Shown here: one piece after another, positions 42,001-53,112 of the stretch
Layout of the letters: every line of letters starts with the position of its first letter
Position numbering within the stretch: the stretch's first letter is position 1
Source of the DNA: Isochrysis galbana
Lineage: Eukaryota > Haptophyta > Isochrysidales > Isochrysidaceae
Length of the DNA stretch: 64,000 nucleotides
Direction of reading: 5' to 3'
NCBI GenBank assembly: GCA_018136815.1
Contig: CM030931.1
Location: 3,091,801 to 3,155,800, forward strand
Position numbers and translations under genes: made by a program
Notes under the pieces: generated by a model
Seen by the model: only the letters and a program-made list of their open reading frames with translations
Database searches by the model: none
Told to the model about the DNA's origin: nothing

Positions 42001-42226
42001 GCGCTTCTTGCCTTGTAGGAAATGCTCACATCAGCGCGCGCCAAGTGTATCATCATTTGGTTTGGTCACAACCTCAGCGCCGCCTGGTCCTCTTTCGACG
42101 TACGGAACGCGACTTAAGGTGGGGCCTCATGAACGCTTCTTGCTTGCCTTGTAGCTTGTAGGAAATGCTCACGTCAGCGCGCGCCAAGTGTATGGGGGGC
42201 ATCATTTGGTTTGGTCACAACCTCAG
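42001..42226. repeat. Imperfect tandem duplication, about 130-bp period
   Basis: 'aggaaatgctcacatcagcg', 'cgcgccaagtgtat' and 'catcatttggtttggtcaca' in order at 42017-42077 and again at 42160-42226. Confidence 0.92.
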
Positions 42227-42822
42227 TACTGCTTTGTAGCCACGACGATGTACGATGTACGATGTACACTTACCGGCTTAACAATCAATCGTCCGTAGCA
42301 ACAAGCCCACCGTCCATGCAGTTTACACATTCCACCGACGCGTCGCGCGCACACAGCTTGCCACATGGCACATGGCGTTGCACACTAGTTAATTGTTGGG
42401 CCTCCGTACTTGCAAAACGTTCCTGAATCCACCGATTACGATTGCTCAAGACGCAACAATACTCACTTGCTCTATGTATCTCTCTGAATACGCATCGGCT
42501 CGCCCAAAACCGCGCAAATAAAAATCATATCAAAATCAATCATAATCCACGATGTATCATGCACGCACGGCAAACATCGACACGTTACATGGAAAATGCA
42601 TGACTATAATCCGAGTCCAAGTCGCAATTTTGCAGTTCCAAGGACTTAATTCTTCCTTCATCACGTCGTTCCATGGCATTCGCATCAGCAAAGACCAGGA
42701 GGCCAGATGGACATGCCACCCACTCATCTGGATCTTGTCGTTGTGCATGGAGCGCATCGAAGATAATACCACTAGGATCTTATGTGGTGTATGCGGCATA
42801 CGAATTGCGGCTTCATAAGCAG
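42227..42822. other. Short intergenic stretch, no gene
   Basis: AT-richer, with (gatgtac)n near 42245-42270. Lies 3' of the SAPS gene. Confidence 0.45.
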
Positions 42823-45522
42823 TCAGAAATGAAGAGCCCTCACCGTCTCATTCAAAGCATCGACAGAGACGGAGTGATCGGCAGCGCGCTCCTCCAGAGC
42901 AGACGGCGTTGGGTTTTTACGATAATATGGAGACGCCTCCTTTGCCTTCCGATGGAGCACCGAACGGCGTTGAAACATAGGTCGTGGTGTCAATTTCGAG
43001 AAATCCTCCGCACAGCGTAGCGAATTATTGTCGACCACTAAATCACATGTCCTTGCGTCGCATGCAGCCTTTGGAGGGGATCCATGCGTTGGAGGACTGT
43101 TCATATCCTCGTGAATACTTTTGTCGATGGCGCCGCCGACGGGAGTAGTGTGATGCGGATCGACGTTTTCCATGTCCATTGTCACGCCGCTCTCCTTGGC
43201 CGTCCCTTCCACAGACATTCCGTCATTATCCGAGCCGATTGTAGTCTCTTCGCGCGAGCTGGCAGTACTCGAATCATTGAACTCTTGCGCGTGATCATCA
43301 CACTGAGGATGGTAGACGACCTTGTCTACTTGGACACCAATGAGAGGCAATACCCGTCGCCAAGCAGGCACGCGGATCAAGAGCGGGGCAATGGTCAGCT
43401 GCTCAGACATCGATAAGAGCTCTAGCAGCATCAGCTTGGCGTGCTCAGGTGAGCAACGCGATGCCTTGCCACCAGCACCTTGTCGCATGTGGAGAGTCGC
43501 CTCGAGCTTTTCGATCAGTCTTGCTTCATTCAAGATGGCTTTGGATAGATTTGCGTCATCTGCATGTAGGGCCATAGTGAGGGCCTTCATGATTTCATGC
43601 CTTAAAAAGTCCTGTCGGCCACCTCCGTTGCGGTCTGTCGCCGTAAAGAGCTCCACGGCTGTCTTTGCTAATGCACATGAGTTGGTACAACCAGCGATCT
43701 GCGCACGAGCACATGGCAATGGGGATGCGTAAGCGAGCCGGAAACACTACTTGTCGAATGGTTCAAGAATGGTCATGTAGGGCACACGCAATGATGGCGT
43801 TTAGCGACAATGGACAGGATTCATCTGGGCGGCTACACACCTCCGCGGTAGAAACCTGAAGAAAAGTAAACCACAGTCGCCATGCCGACTGCGCAACCTC
43901 CGAGTGCCGATGGATGATCAGGGTGTCCAGGCCAGCCAACAGCCGGACAGTATCATCAAGAATGGGTCGAGCCGCTGTTACCAAGTTGGGGCTCAATGGT
44001 GACCCTAGCAATCCAGCGGGCACATGGTTCTGCTGCCTCGCACGTTCCTCCGAACAAGTTTTTTCGGCTGTCAGCATCTGTGCCCATAGCCTAAGGAATG
44101 CGGTGAATGAATCACATTCGGCCGGGCGGATGGTCTCAGCACTGCCGAGCATCATTGAGCAATGGGGTAAAAAGTTAAATGAGATGACATTGAACAGTTC
44201 TTCAGCATCCTGTCGATTGATAGTCGCTTCGAGAATGCTGCAAAGCAGGTCAGCTACAAAAGATGCACGAGGTTGGCTTGATGAGAACGATTGGCAGGTT
44301 AGAAATAGGTAGGCCTCCTACATTATTCCTAATGTGGTAGGGCAAGGCATCACACCTATCTTGGGGGCAGCCTCGTGGCCCTCAACTATTTTGCTGAGCA
44401 TACAGGGTACAACCGAGATATCGTCTGTTAGCACAAGACGAAGGTCGACGCCGTGATCTGCTCGCCGTCGGCAGCCGTCCTCATCGAAACCGACTATGCT
44501 CTTGAACAAGTTATACACCTATCGGCACACATTGAGCGCAAAACATGAGACAGCACAGCACCCTGCGGTGGCATGTGCGGGAATGTGGGCCAACTCACCG
44601 CTTCACAATCGAGGAGTGGAATGAGCGGGCTCAATAGACGCGAAAGTCCTAGCACAGCGATGCTCGTTCTGAGGCCCTCGGGGCGATGTGGGCTCAGAAA
44701 TGCGCTGGCACAACGCGCCCAATAGTATATCAATACAGGATGGTGCCCTGGTTTCTCGATAAATCCCCACAACTGCTTCAGAAGTGGCGGGTTGCGCTGA
44801 ATCCCACGCACACCAATGCCTGATGAGAGCAGTACCGTAGCAGCGAATGCGTTCTCGAACCGTCGCCTCTCCGGCCGTGCATCAGGGTGTGGTGGCCGCT
44901 CTGCGTTGCAGAGGATTGATATGAGCATTGAGAGTGCCTCAGGCACAGCAAAGACGGAGATGGCGCGCCGGTCCGTCTCAAACTCAGCCTTGACTCCGTC
45001 AACACACGACTCAAAGTGCTCCTCGCGCGCGAAAAAGCCGTTGCTCGCTATCAACTCATCCTGAAAGTTGCCCAGCGTCTCAACAACGCGGCGCACGTAC
45101 TCGTGCGGCAAGCCTCGCATCATCTGTACTCTGGAGAGGAGGTACGCGCGCGTGTTTGCGGAGTTCTGCGGCTCGGTTAGGGTTTGTACAGCACCCAAGC
45201 CACCGAGGGCTCGTCTGGCGCGCTGGGCTGGGGCGTGTGGCTGCGGCGGGGCGTGGCTCTCTCTTTCGCTCTCGGTGGCGAGAGAGGGTTCGGTCGGGGC
45301 CGTTTGGGCGAGAAGAAGGCGTACGAGGGCGTCGGCCCCCCCTGTGAGAGAACAAAGAGAGACGGAGAAGAGGAAGAGAGAAGAAGAGATGAGGAGACGG
45401 AGGAAGGGAGGGGAGGGAGAGGGAGAGGAAGGGAGGGAGAGAGACGAGACAGCCAGCGAGAAGCAGAGAAAAAACTGAGGGAGAGAGAGGAGTAAGCAGC
45501 TCAGAGAGATGGGGCCTTTCAA
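42823..45522 (-). CDS. SAPS-domain regulatory subunit of PP6-type phosphatase (at least 4 exons)
   Basis: Exons complement(44599..45522), (44356..44518), (43841..44253), (42823..43698) splice in phase through GT-AG junctions. The helical-repeat protein reads like Sit4-associated/PP6R subunits: LLKQLWGFIE..HHPVLIYYWARCASAFLS, then LLDCEAVYNLFKSIVGFDED, PCMLSKIVEG, ADLLCSILEATINRQDAEEL, and LAKTAVELFTA..FLRHEIMKALTMAL (the L.LF...NNFLH-type segment). The C-terminal ~150 residues are acidic/Ser-rich, as in the family. Start uncertain: the first ~60 codons from 45522 are low-complexity, and an acceptor (TCTCACAG) near 45345 suggests a missed first exon. The family call rests on remembered patterns. 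Confidence 0.72.
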
Positions 45523-45697
45523 ATGGCCCAGACCCGCAACGAGAGAAGAGCCAACGGAGCGGGCAGAGGGGGAGATGGGAAGATTTTTACTCTCTAGAGT
45601 AAAAGTACCTTCCTAATAGAGAAAGCACCTGCTCGCACTCAAATCTACAAATCCACGTCGTATTACAAGAATACTCTCTCGTGCCCGCGCAGCGGCA
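45523..45697. promoter_or_regulatory. Shared upstream region of a divergent gene pair
   Basis: At most 175 bp (about 350 bp if the SAPS gene starts at its later exon) separates the minus-strand SAPS gene from the plus-strand PhoD-like gene. A GA-rich homopurine tract at 45355-45500 lies alongside. Likely a bidirectional promoter; no core motif recognised. Confidence 0.5.
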
Positions 45698-47296
45698 ATG
45701 AGCGGGGGCGCGGCGGAGGAGGTGCGGCTGGTCGCCTTCGGCTCGTGCCGGAAGCAGAGCTTGGCAGCGCCCGTGTGGGACGCGGTGGTGGGGTTGAAGC
45801 CTGACGCATGGATCTGGACAGGCGACGCCGTCTACCCGCGCGGCAACGCCTCGCCCGAGGAGCTGCGTGCCGCGTACCGTGCAGTCGCGGCTGATGACGA
45901 GAGAGTCCGCCGAGCGGTCCGTGTGTATGACGGCGTGTATGACGACCACGACTTCGGGCTGAATGATGCCGGCAGCGCCTTCTTTGGTCGCGAGGCCTCG
46001 CGCCAAGCCTTCCTCGATGAGATCGTCCGATGCCCCGCCAACTCGGTGCGCCGCACACAGAGCAATGGGCTCTACACTGCCCTCACGCTTGGTAGAGCTC
46101 CACGAGAGGTGAAGGTGGTGATGCTGGACACGCGATTCTCTCGAGACGATCATGCGATACCCTCAGTGGGTGGTTCGTCTTGGATTCCGAAGCCTGGCTA
46201 TGTTGCGGCGGCCATTCGACTTGCAAGCGCAGCTCTAGGAATTGGGAGCGCACATGAGGGAGATATGCTTGGGGCAGAGCAGTGGGAGTGGCTGCGTTCA
46301 GAGCTAACCAACTCGAGCGCGGCTGTACACATCATCGTCTCTTCCATACAGGTGTGCGCCACCGAGTGTATGTCTTGCCCGGATGCTGGAGAGCTCCGGC
46401 GGCCTTGCACTGCGAGCTACTCTCATGAGGCTGATGCCAAATTGGGGAGCGGTCCCCCACTTGCTTGGCAACTGGCCTGTCTGAGCGGCCATCGCGGGTG
46501 GCCTTCGTTTCTCTGGGGCTCCTGAACCAGATGAGTTGGATCGCCGACCATCGTTATCGGCTGCGGTCGGCCCACATCTCACTCGGCGCCGGTAAAGATG
46601 CGAAGATAACACGTGACTCTTTGTTGCCCACAGGTTCTCACCACCAGCCCTGTCGTGGAGAGCTGGGGGCACTTCCCCGCCTCGCGTCGCCGACTGTTGG
46701 AACTTTTACGGGACACCAGGCCAGCTGCTGCGCTACTGGTTTCTGGTGACGTTCACTACGCGGAGATGCTGGGAGCTGCTGCCGCGCCTGCTGGAATTCT
46801 CGAGTTCACCTCGTCGGGCTTGAATCGCTCTTGCGGGAGTAAGGGCGGCGTGTCGCGTCTCATGTGTGAGGCAATCCTGCGGATTTGGCATGCGCACCGC
46901 GAACCGCACGACGGTGTAAGCGGCGAGGTCGGTGCAGCCACACCACTTGGCGGTGCCTCTGTCGAGATCAATTTTGGTACCATAAGCTTTGAATGGTCGT
47001 CATCAAGCACAGCGAGGGAGGCTGACACTATTGGGAGCGCGATAATTCAAGCTCATGGTGTCGACGGCACCCCTCTGCTTCGACATCGTCTTCCGCTTGG
47101 TCTAGGTGGGCAGTTAGAAGCACGCAGGTGGGAGGCTGCTCTGGACATGCCCACCATCTTCGACGAGGCGCACTGGCTCCGCTTGCCGCTCATAGCACTC
47201 ATGGTCATCGCTGTGCAGACTCTACTCATTCTCGTCTGCTATGTGCGATGTCGCGCCCGCCCTTCCAAGCAGCATAAGCACCGGAAGGCTGCATAG
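45698..47296 (+). CDS. PhoD-like metallophosphoesterase, C-terminal membrane anchor (2 exons)
   Basis: Exons 45698..46351 and 46634..47296, GT-AG, phase 0, 438 residues. Metal-site motifs of the PhoD group in order: VAFGSCRKQ, WIWTGDAVY, YDGVYDDHDFGLND, VSGDVHYAE. The family hydrolyses phosphate mono- or diesters with Ca/Fe centres; algal relatives are often phosphate-starvation enzymes, but here substrate is unknown. The N terminus lacks a signal peptide; a single hydrophobic helix (LPLIALMVIAVQTLLILVCY, about residues 400-420) with a basic tail suggests a tail-anchored membrane protein. The intron is 282 bp. Divergently paired with the SAPS gene. Confidence 0.88.
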
Positions 47297-47312
47297 GGAG
47301 CACATCGTGTTT

Positions 47313-47420
47313 ATCCGGTGATGCACTTGCTTGATTGTCATCATAAAAGAGGAAGCAGAGAGGAAAATCCGGTGACGCACTCGCTTGGTTATCGTTATGA
47401 AAGAGGAAGAAGAGAGGAAG
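47313..47420. repeat. 54-bp tandem duplication
   Basis: 'atccggtgatgcacttgctt...' at 47313-47366 and 'atccggtgacgcactcgctt...' at 47367-47420, about 80 percent alike, just after the PhoD stop codon. Confidence 0.9.
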
Positions 47421-48060
47421 AGAAGACGATGAAAGCGAAAGAGAGCAACAGCGATGAAAGAGATGATGATGGTACGCCTGCGCCGCCGCAAGGCGCCCAT
47501 GGAGCGGAGCTCACAGTGCTGCTGACTTTCAGTACAATGCTGCAGACTTTCGGTAGAAGAATGGTGGTGGGTCGTCTAGGGTTGGCTGTCGTTATCGTTG
47601 CTAAGGAATTTTGGGGCAGGAGTGGCCACGTATAGAAAGGGAGGAGACTGGAGCGCGTGGTAGAGAGTGGTGTGGTGTCGAGGCCCAGCTCACGAGCCCA
47701 TTGGTCTATCGTGTCAGTCAGTAGCATAAAGCCCACAAAAGGCAAAAAGTGTTCCCGTCTTGAAGTGTGGCTGAAAAAAAGAATCTTCATATTCTACGGG
47801 CAGCGGCCGCGCTCGCGGTGTGCACTAGCTAGTTGTACTCCTCCCCCCCCCCGCCCCCCCCCCCCCCGCCGCCGCACAGGCGAGGAACACCCAGTGCCTG
47901 TGCACTGCATCGGTATATTGGGGGTCGATTCGCCCCGAAGATGAGGTCTCTGACTCTAAGGATGCGTCCTTGTCGCATCCGCGATCGACCTTTTTGTTTT
48001 AGAAAGAAGTTGTTTGCGTTTCTATATCTCCTCCTTGCAGGCTAGTCACTAGTCACCGTC
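47421..48060. other. Intergenic, no gene
   Basis: Contains poly-C (47838-47868). No supported frame. Confidence 0.45.
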
Positions 48061-48379
48061 GCGTCGTCCTACGTTCGCTCTCTTTGCCCTCGCCTCCTTT
48101 GTCGCCTCCCTTGTCGCCTGCTTGCCCTCACCTGGCTCACCTCCTTGCGTGCTCCTCGCGTTTTTTGGCTAGGTCGCGCGTTCAGGTATCGGTATCGCCA
48201 GATCGCCGGTGCAAGGAACCGCCCCCCGCCCCCTTGTGTGACCCTGATTCCCCCTCAGGTGTTGGCCGTTGGATTATATCGTGGCTCTATTTTACTTCGG
48301 TCTTCATCAACTCACTTAAGGGTTTTCGAAAGATTCCCTCCTTATTCCTGTGCGTAACTGTCGCCCCCGTCGGATCGTC

Positions 48380-49440
48380 CGTCGCCCCGTCGCTCTCTTG
48401 TCTCTTGTCGGCATTCTCTTCCTTGGTCGGTCTGTGAGTAGGTTCCTGTGCGTTCCGTGATAAGGATACGTAAGTGTGGAGAGTGTTGACGTGAGTGTGG
48501 TGTCATCTCGTCGGTCCATCGGACTCTATCCGTCTGTCGTCTGTCGTTCTTCGTTCGTCGCTCTCGTTCTTGTTCTCGTTCCCGTTCTCGTCCCTCGTTC
48601 TCGACACTACCTCAATACCAAACCTCTCCACTCCCTCAGCCTCAGCCTTCCAATCCCGATCCGCCCAGTCATGTCCGCTCCGTCGTCGCGCTCGCCCCCT
48701 CGCCCAAGCCCGTCCTCCCGCCTTCCTCTGCTGAGGAGGTGGTCCAGCCCGCCATTCCATCACTCCCGGCCATCCTCGCCGCGCTTCCCGCCGATCGTTT
48801 CCCTTCCGAATCATCGCATATCGAGCCAGTCAGTGGTCATGCTCGATCCGTCAGGTGTAGAATCCAAGTCGACGCGTCCCGCGCCGGGCCCGCCAAAGGG
48901 GCCCAAGGCCCCTCCTCCTGCAGAAGCGGGCCTCCTGCCCGCTCTGCCCACCACCACTCCCGAAGACCGCGCCTCCTCAGAGGCCGAGCTCGCGGCTAGC
49001 GCCGTCTATCGCCCATCCGAGGCCGGCGCCGCGCCCCCATCACCACCCCCATCGCCCTCCGACGCTGTGGAGAGCGGGCATGAGCCCGCTCTCACTGAAA
49101 TCTGCATGGAAGAGGCTGTTGAGGCTTATCCTCCCCTCTCAGAGGCGGATGAAGCCGCCCCACCGTTGCCATCGGACTCGGAGGGGGCCTACGAGCCCTA
49201 CCGAGCCACCCTCGATCGTGTCGCCGCGGTCCCGACCGCCCCACGCCCTCGCGTCCTGGCAGAAGACGCGCCCGGAATCACAATTCCCAACCCTCACCGC
49301 CATTTCGCACCAGGCCACATCTTCTCACCGCCGTCAGCTCCAGCACGGAGCTGTTGGCGCCCAGTCCCCCACAAGCGCCGCGCTAGCAGCCGGTGCTGCT
49401 CGCGACGCAGTGCCTCAGAGCCCTCTGGGTTACGCTCGAC
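48380..49440 (+). mobile_element. LINE-like type B 5' region and ORF1, frameshifted
   Basis: CT-rich leader (CGCTCTCGTTCTTGTTCTCG) then a Pro/Ser-rich ORF1. PSPKPVLPPSSAEE matches PSPKPSCPPSSADG of the 9.5 kb copy. After a frameshift near 48835 the frame continues LDPSGVESKSTRPAPGPPKG to ITIPNPHRHFAPGHIF. Fragment of a retroelement; no RT found downstream. Confidence 0.55.
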
Positions 49441-49712
49441 TCGACACACGCTGCACCTGTATGCCTGTCGACCAGGGGGGGAAGGAGGGGTTGGAGCGAT
49501 GGGCTGGCCGCGCCGGGCCAGGACGCGCGATTCAGGCGCGAGCCTGTGGGGAGAAGGATGGGTCAGCAGCGGGTCAGTGCGCGCGTGCCTTGGCAAGCCA
49601 TAAGGCATGCCAGGAGGGTGGGTGGTTCCTCCCCTACGGCAGGGCGGCAGGGGAGGAGTGGAGAAGGGGGGGGCTCGTGCCCCCCCATGGGCGAACCAAG
49701 TATAAACTTTAG
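49440..49712 (-). mobile_element. LINE type A 5' fragment, opposite orientation
   Basis: Shares 'tgtatgcctgtcgacca', 'ccataaggcatgcc' and 'aagtataaactttagttg' with 41735, 40748 and 41985, where the family lies on the minus strand. It faces the type B piece tail to tail. Confidence 0.4.
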
Positions 49713-49928
49713 TTGATTTTCAAATTTGATACCCATTGCAAGGCGAGGCAAATACCAGAGTACGTTTTAGCTATGCGAAAAGGGTGCACAACCAACGACC
49801 AAGCCCACATCCGCATCCCATACCTATACCCCATCCACGTAAACGCCCACACCCCATACTCGGTGTTATTGGAAGAGCAGTGGAAGAGACTAAGCAGCAC
49901 ATAGAGAGGGCGAGGCCTGGTGCTTGGA

Positions 49929-50942
49929 TCACCGATGGGACTCCGGTAATACTTGAGGCAATGATTTCTTAAGCACTTCGCTGAGGGATACTGGGATCTT
50001 CTCAGCCTGGGAAACGTGGCAGTCGCCATGTGGCTTTGTGCCGCCAAGATACTCGGGCAGCTCAGAAGCTTCAAAGCGTTCAGAGAGCACTGGCGGTGTG
50101 GTTGCAGACGAATGCACGCTGACCTTCTCGCGCGTCGCCTTCGGTAGCATTGGGCTAATGATGGCCCATGCCGCGGATGCAAAGCGTGGTGCGTTGACAA
50201 TCAACACACGGCGTGTCACCTCGGGATAGTACGGTGGCCCGATTCCAGCAAACATTTTGATTAATGAAACATGCCTCAGAAGAGACATGTTGAATCCGCT
50301 GGCGTCAACGACGAAGGTGGCCTTCACGTATTGTCCAGAGGCACAGCTCGCTGCGCGCACCATGCGAAATGCCGCCTCTGTATTCGCGACGTAAGCATCA
50401 AGCAAGCACTGCAAGAGTGGCTCTCCTTCCCTTGCAAGCCCAGGTAGGTCCACTTTACCCAGTCGTTCTCCGAAGATCGGCTCATTGTTCTTATCGAAAC
50501 CAATGAAGCCAGCATAGAAGTGCCTCCTTGCTGCATCGACGAACGGGTCGCTCTGCGCCTGCACGTGGTATTTAACAAACACTCGGTTGACGGCCCTGTT
50601 GTCCGACGCGCGCCACTTCATTGTGTCGCGCAACATAGCCAGCGCAGCGCTGATACCCGCCGGCCGCGCCTCGATGAAACGCAACAAGGTGAAGCAATCG
50701 AGATGGCCCTTCGCCTCACGCTGCACCGCCTCGGACCATGAGTGGATCTCCTTGTCCAACAGCTCGCGCAACGCATCGATCGCGACGCGCTGGACCTCTG
50801 TCAACCTGGGCGGTAGCGACTCCCGCAGCTCGAGCGGCTCGTCTGGCTCGAGAAGGCATTTCTCGTATGCCTCGATCGAGAGGAGCTGCTCCGCCGCCTC
50901 GCGTGCAGAGGCAGGCATCGGGCTGCACGCGACGGCCGGCAT
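49929..50942 (-). CDS. CRAL-TRIO (Sec14-like) lipid-transfer protein
   Basis: Single exon, 337 residues from MPAVACSPMPASAREAAEQL; the 45 in-frame codons above it are Leu/Ser-rich and read like 5' UTR. The N-terminal CRAL-TRIO-N helix bundle includes LDCFTLLRFIEARPAGISAA (the D..LLRFL.AR pattern). The lipid-binding domain then shows IGFDKNNEPIFGERLGKVDL, ATFVVDASGFNMS, PPYYPEVTRRVLIVNAP (strongly diagnostic) and WAIISPMLPKATREKVSV, with ELPEYLGGT at the end. Such proteins carry phosphoinositides or other lipids between membranes. Intact; ligand unknown. A second class of start is possible 9 codons downstream (MPASAREA). Confidence 0.9.
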   Translation of the reverse strand: MPAVACSPMPASAREAAEQLLSIEAYEKCLLEPDEPLELRESLPPRLTEVQRVAIDALRELLDKEIHSWSEAVQREAKGHLDCFTLLRFIEARPAGISAALAMLRDTMKWRASDNRAVNRVFVKYHVQAQSDPFVDAARRHFYAGFIGFDKNNEPIFGERLGKVDLPGLAREGEPLLQCLLDAYVANTEAAFRMVRAASCASGQYVKATFVVDASGFNMSLLRHVSLIKMFAGIGPPYYPEVTRRVLIVNAPRFASAAWAIISPMLPKATREKVSVHSSATTPPVLSERFEASELPEYLGGTKPHGDCHVSQAEKIPVSLSEVLKKSLPQVLPESHR

Positions 50943-51509
50943 GAGGTGGGACGCTGGTGAGTAGGAAAGGGGAGCTGCAAGAAGAAAAAGACAAGAGAGA
51001 CGCCGACGGCCCCCGCTGCCTTCCGTGTTCGCTGATGCTCTCTGTCCGGGCAAGTCAGCGAGAGCGAGAGCGAGCACGAGAGCGCGAGCGAGAGCCGGCC
51101 CTCGGCAAAGGAAGAAAGGCGGATGAGAGAGAGCTCCAAGAGGCGCGCGCAGGCGATCGAGTGCCGAGTGCCGAGCGATTGTGGCTTCGTGGCTTCTTTG
51201 GACCGACCCGACGGATGATGTGATTCGTGAGGAGAGAGGGGGGAGGGGGGGGTTGGCACATATGTGTACAGTATGGGTGCACCATTAAGAAAACAGGAGT
51301 GAAAAGCTTCTAAAGCTTTCTTGCCCCCCCGGGCTCCGCCCGGGAGGTTTCTTATCTCGAGTTTCTTATCCCGGTCAAAGCCGCTGGGGGGTGGTTTCTT
51401 GTTTCTTATTGTCGTAGCGCTCACCTAGCGCCCCCCCCCCCTCTCCACGGCCGACTGCCCCCCCCCCTCCCCCCTCCCCTATCTTTCACCCACATACTCT
51501 TTCCCGCTA

Positions 51510-51755
<246 letters not shown>

Positions 51756-51756
51756 G

Positions 51757-51850
51757 GATGCCCCGTCAGGCTGATATCAGGTTCTGACATCAAGTTATCA
51801 GGCCTACTAGACCTGATAACCTGATATCAGGCTGATATAACTACTACTAA
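51757..51850. repeat. CCTGATATCAGG terminal cluster, second site
   Basis: GGATGCCCCGTCAGGCTGAT and further AACCTGATATCAGGCTGATA words match the cluster at 6.9 kb that ends the other hAT remnant. Confidence 0.65.
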
Positions 51851-51940
51851 CTTTAGAATAAAATAAAATTCAAAAAAGTAACGGGGGGGCACGTGCTCAT
51901 CGCCCCAAACCCCGAGCGAGCGAGCGAGCGAGCGGCCGCC

Positions 51941-52062
51941 ATGCCTCTCACTCAGGATGATGATGAGCTGGAGCTGGAGCTGCAGGAGGATGCAGTCACA
52001 CTAGGGGTGGGGACGGGAAAAATCGACTTGTTGAAATTGCACCCAAAATTCCATGCGACGGT
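51941..52062 (+). CDS. Possible first exon of an unrecognised gene
   Basis: MPLTQDDDELELELQEDAVT starts in a good GCCGCC-ATG context and runs 40 codons to a donor (GACG|GTACGA) at 52063. It is acidic then basic (KLHPKFHAT). The mariner-like element starts 36 bp further, inside what would be the intron. No downstream exon was found with confidence. It could also be chance. Confidence 0.3.
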
Positions 52063-52098
52063 ACGAAGGGATCCCTCATGATTACATCAAAGCACATA

Positions 52099-53110
52099 CT
52101 ACCTCCGTTCCATTACTCAGATGTCAAGGAGGCTTTAAACAATAACTGTCAGCTAGACACTAATATTGGGGCCCCGCCAAAGATGTTAGAGGGGAGAGGG
52201 TACATTGGGGCTTAACATGAACATTTTGTTTCATCTCAATAGTGTGATTCGCACCTACGGACAAAGTCACAAAGAAAGGAATTCTAATCAGTGTCAGTGT
52301 CCTCGAGCACATCACAGATCACGGCGGTGCGGCAAATCATACTCATTCGATCCCTCCACCTCAACGATGCGCGCCAACACCAGGCTTTAGTTATTGAAGA
52401 GAGCACTAAATTCTTCAGGGGGTGTATTCATGTTGAATGCTTGCTCACAATTGCACAGTGGAAAGGCCACCAGCACCCTTGCGGCATGCCGGCAGACGTT
52501 CCGCCTCAGCCAGCCGCCAGCTGATGATGTTCGGCTGACCTCAGTCGGATAGCGCGGGCCAACATGATACTTCTCCCACAATGCCGCGTGCGCTCGCTGC
52601 CACTCCTTCCCATGCTTCGGCTCGGGCAGCCGCTCGCGCTCGTATGCTCGTATGCCACAGCAATTGCCGCCTGGCAGTTCGGCGTCAACGACCACTGCCA
52701 CTTCTTGGACGGTGGGGCCGCATCCTCCTTGGGCGTGCTGGGCGGCTCAGGAGGCTGCTCGGGAGAAGCAGGACGGCAGCGCCTCACAAAGTCGCCACCG
52801 GTGCGCCTCCCATGCTGCTGGGGCTCGACCACCTTCAGGCGCGCCATGCGGCCCGGCTCTCGCGAGAGAGGCGGAGCGGCGAGAGCTTTCGTGGCAAGGC
52901 GATCGGCCGTGTAGCTAGGGGGCGCCAAAATCGTGTTTGATCAATACTGAAAATATAATATTCGGACGCCCTTGGTGGCTTTGGGTGCCAGATTTTTTGG
53001 TGGTCTTTCGCCCCAGTGTACCCGCTATTCCCCTCTCCACACGAATTTCTTTTATGTCAACTTTACTGTCCCTATTTTGGCGATGCGGTTCAGTAATGGA
53101 ACGGAGGTAG
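52099..53110. mobile_element. Tc1/mariner-like (Stowaway-type ends) element, 1012 bp
   Basis: 19-bp perfect terminal inverted repeats: 52099-52117 reads CTACCTCCGTTCCATTACT and 53092-53110 is its exact inverse. Both ends are flanked by TA (52097-52098, 53111-53112), the target duplication of this superfamily. The CTnCCTCCGT ends match the plant and algal mariner/Stowaway consensus. Inside, minus-strand frames 52506..52928 and 52387..52701 look like one protein split by a frameshift (SKKWQWSLTPNCQAAIA joined to AYERERLPEPKHGKEWQRAH); I cannot place it as transposase, and the element is too short for a full one. Confidence 0.88.
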
Positions 53111-53112
53111 TA

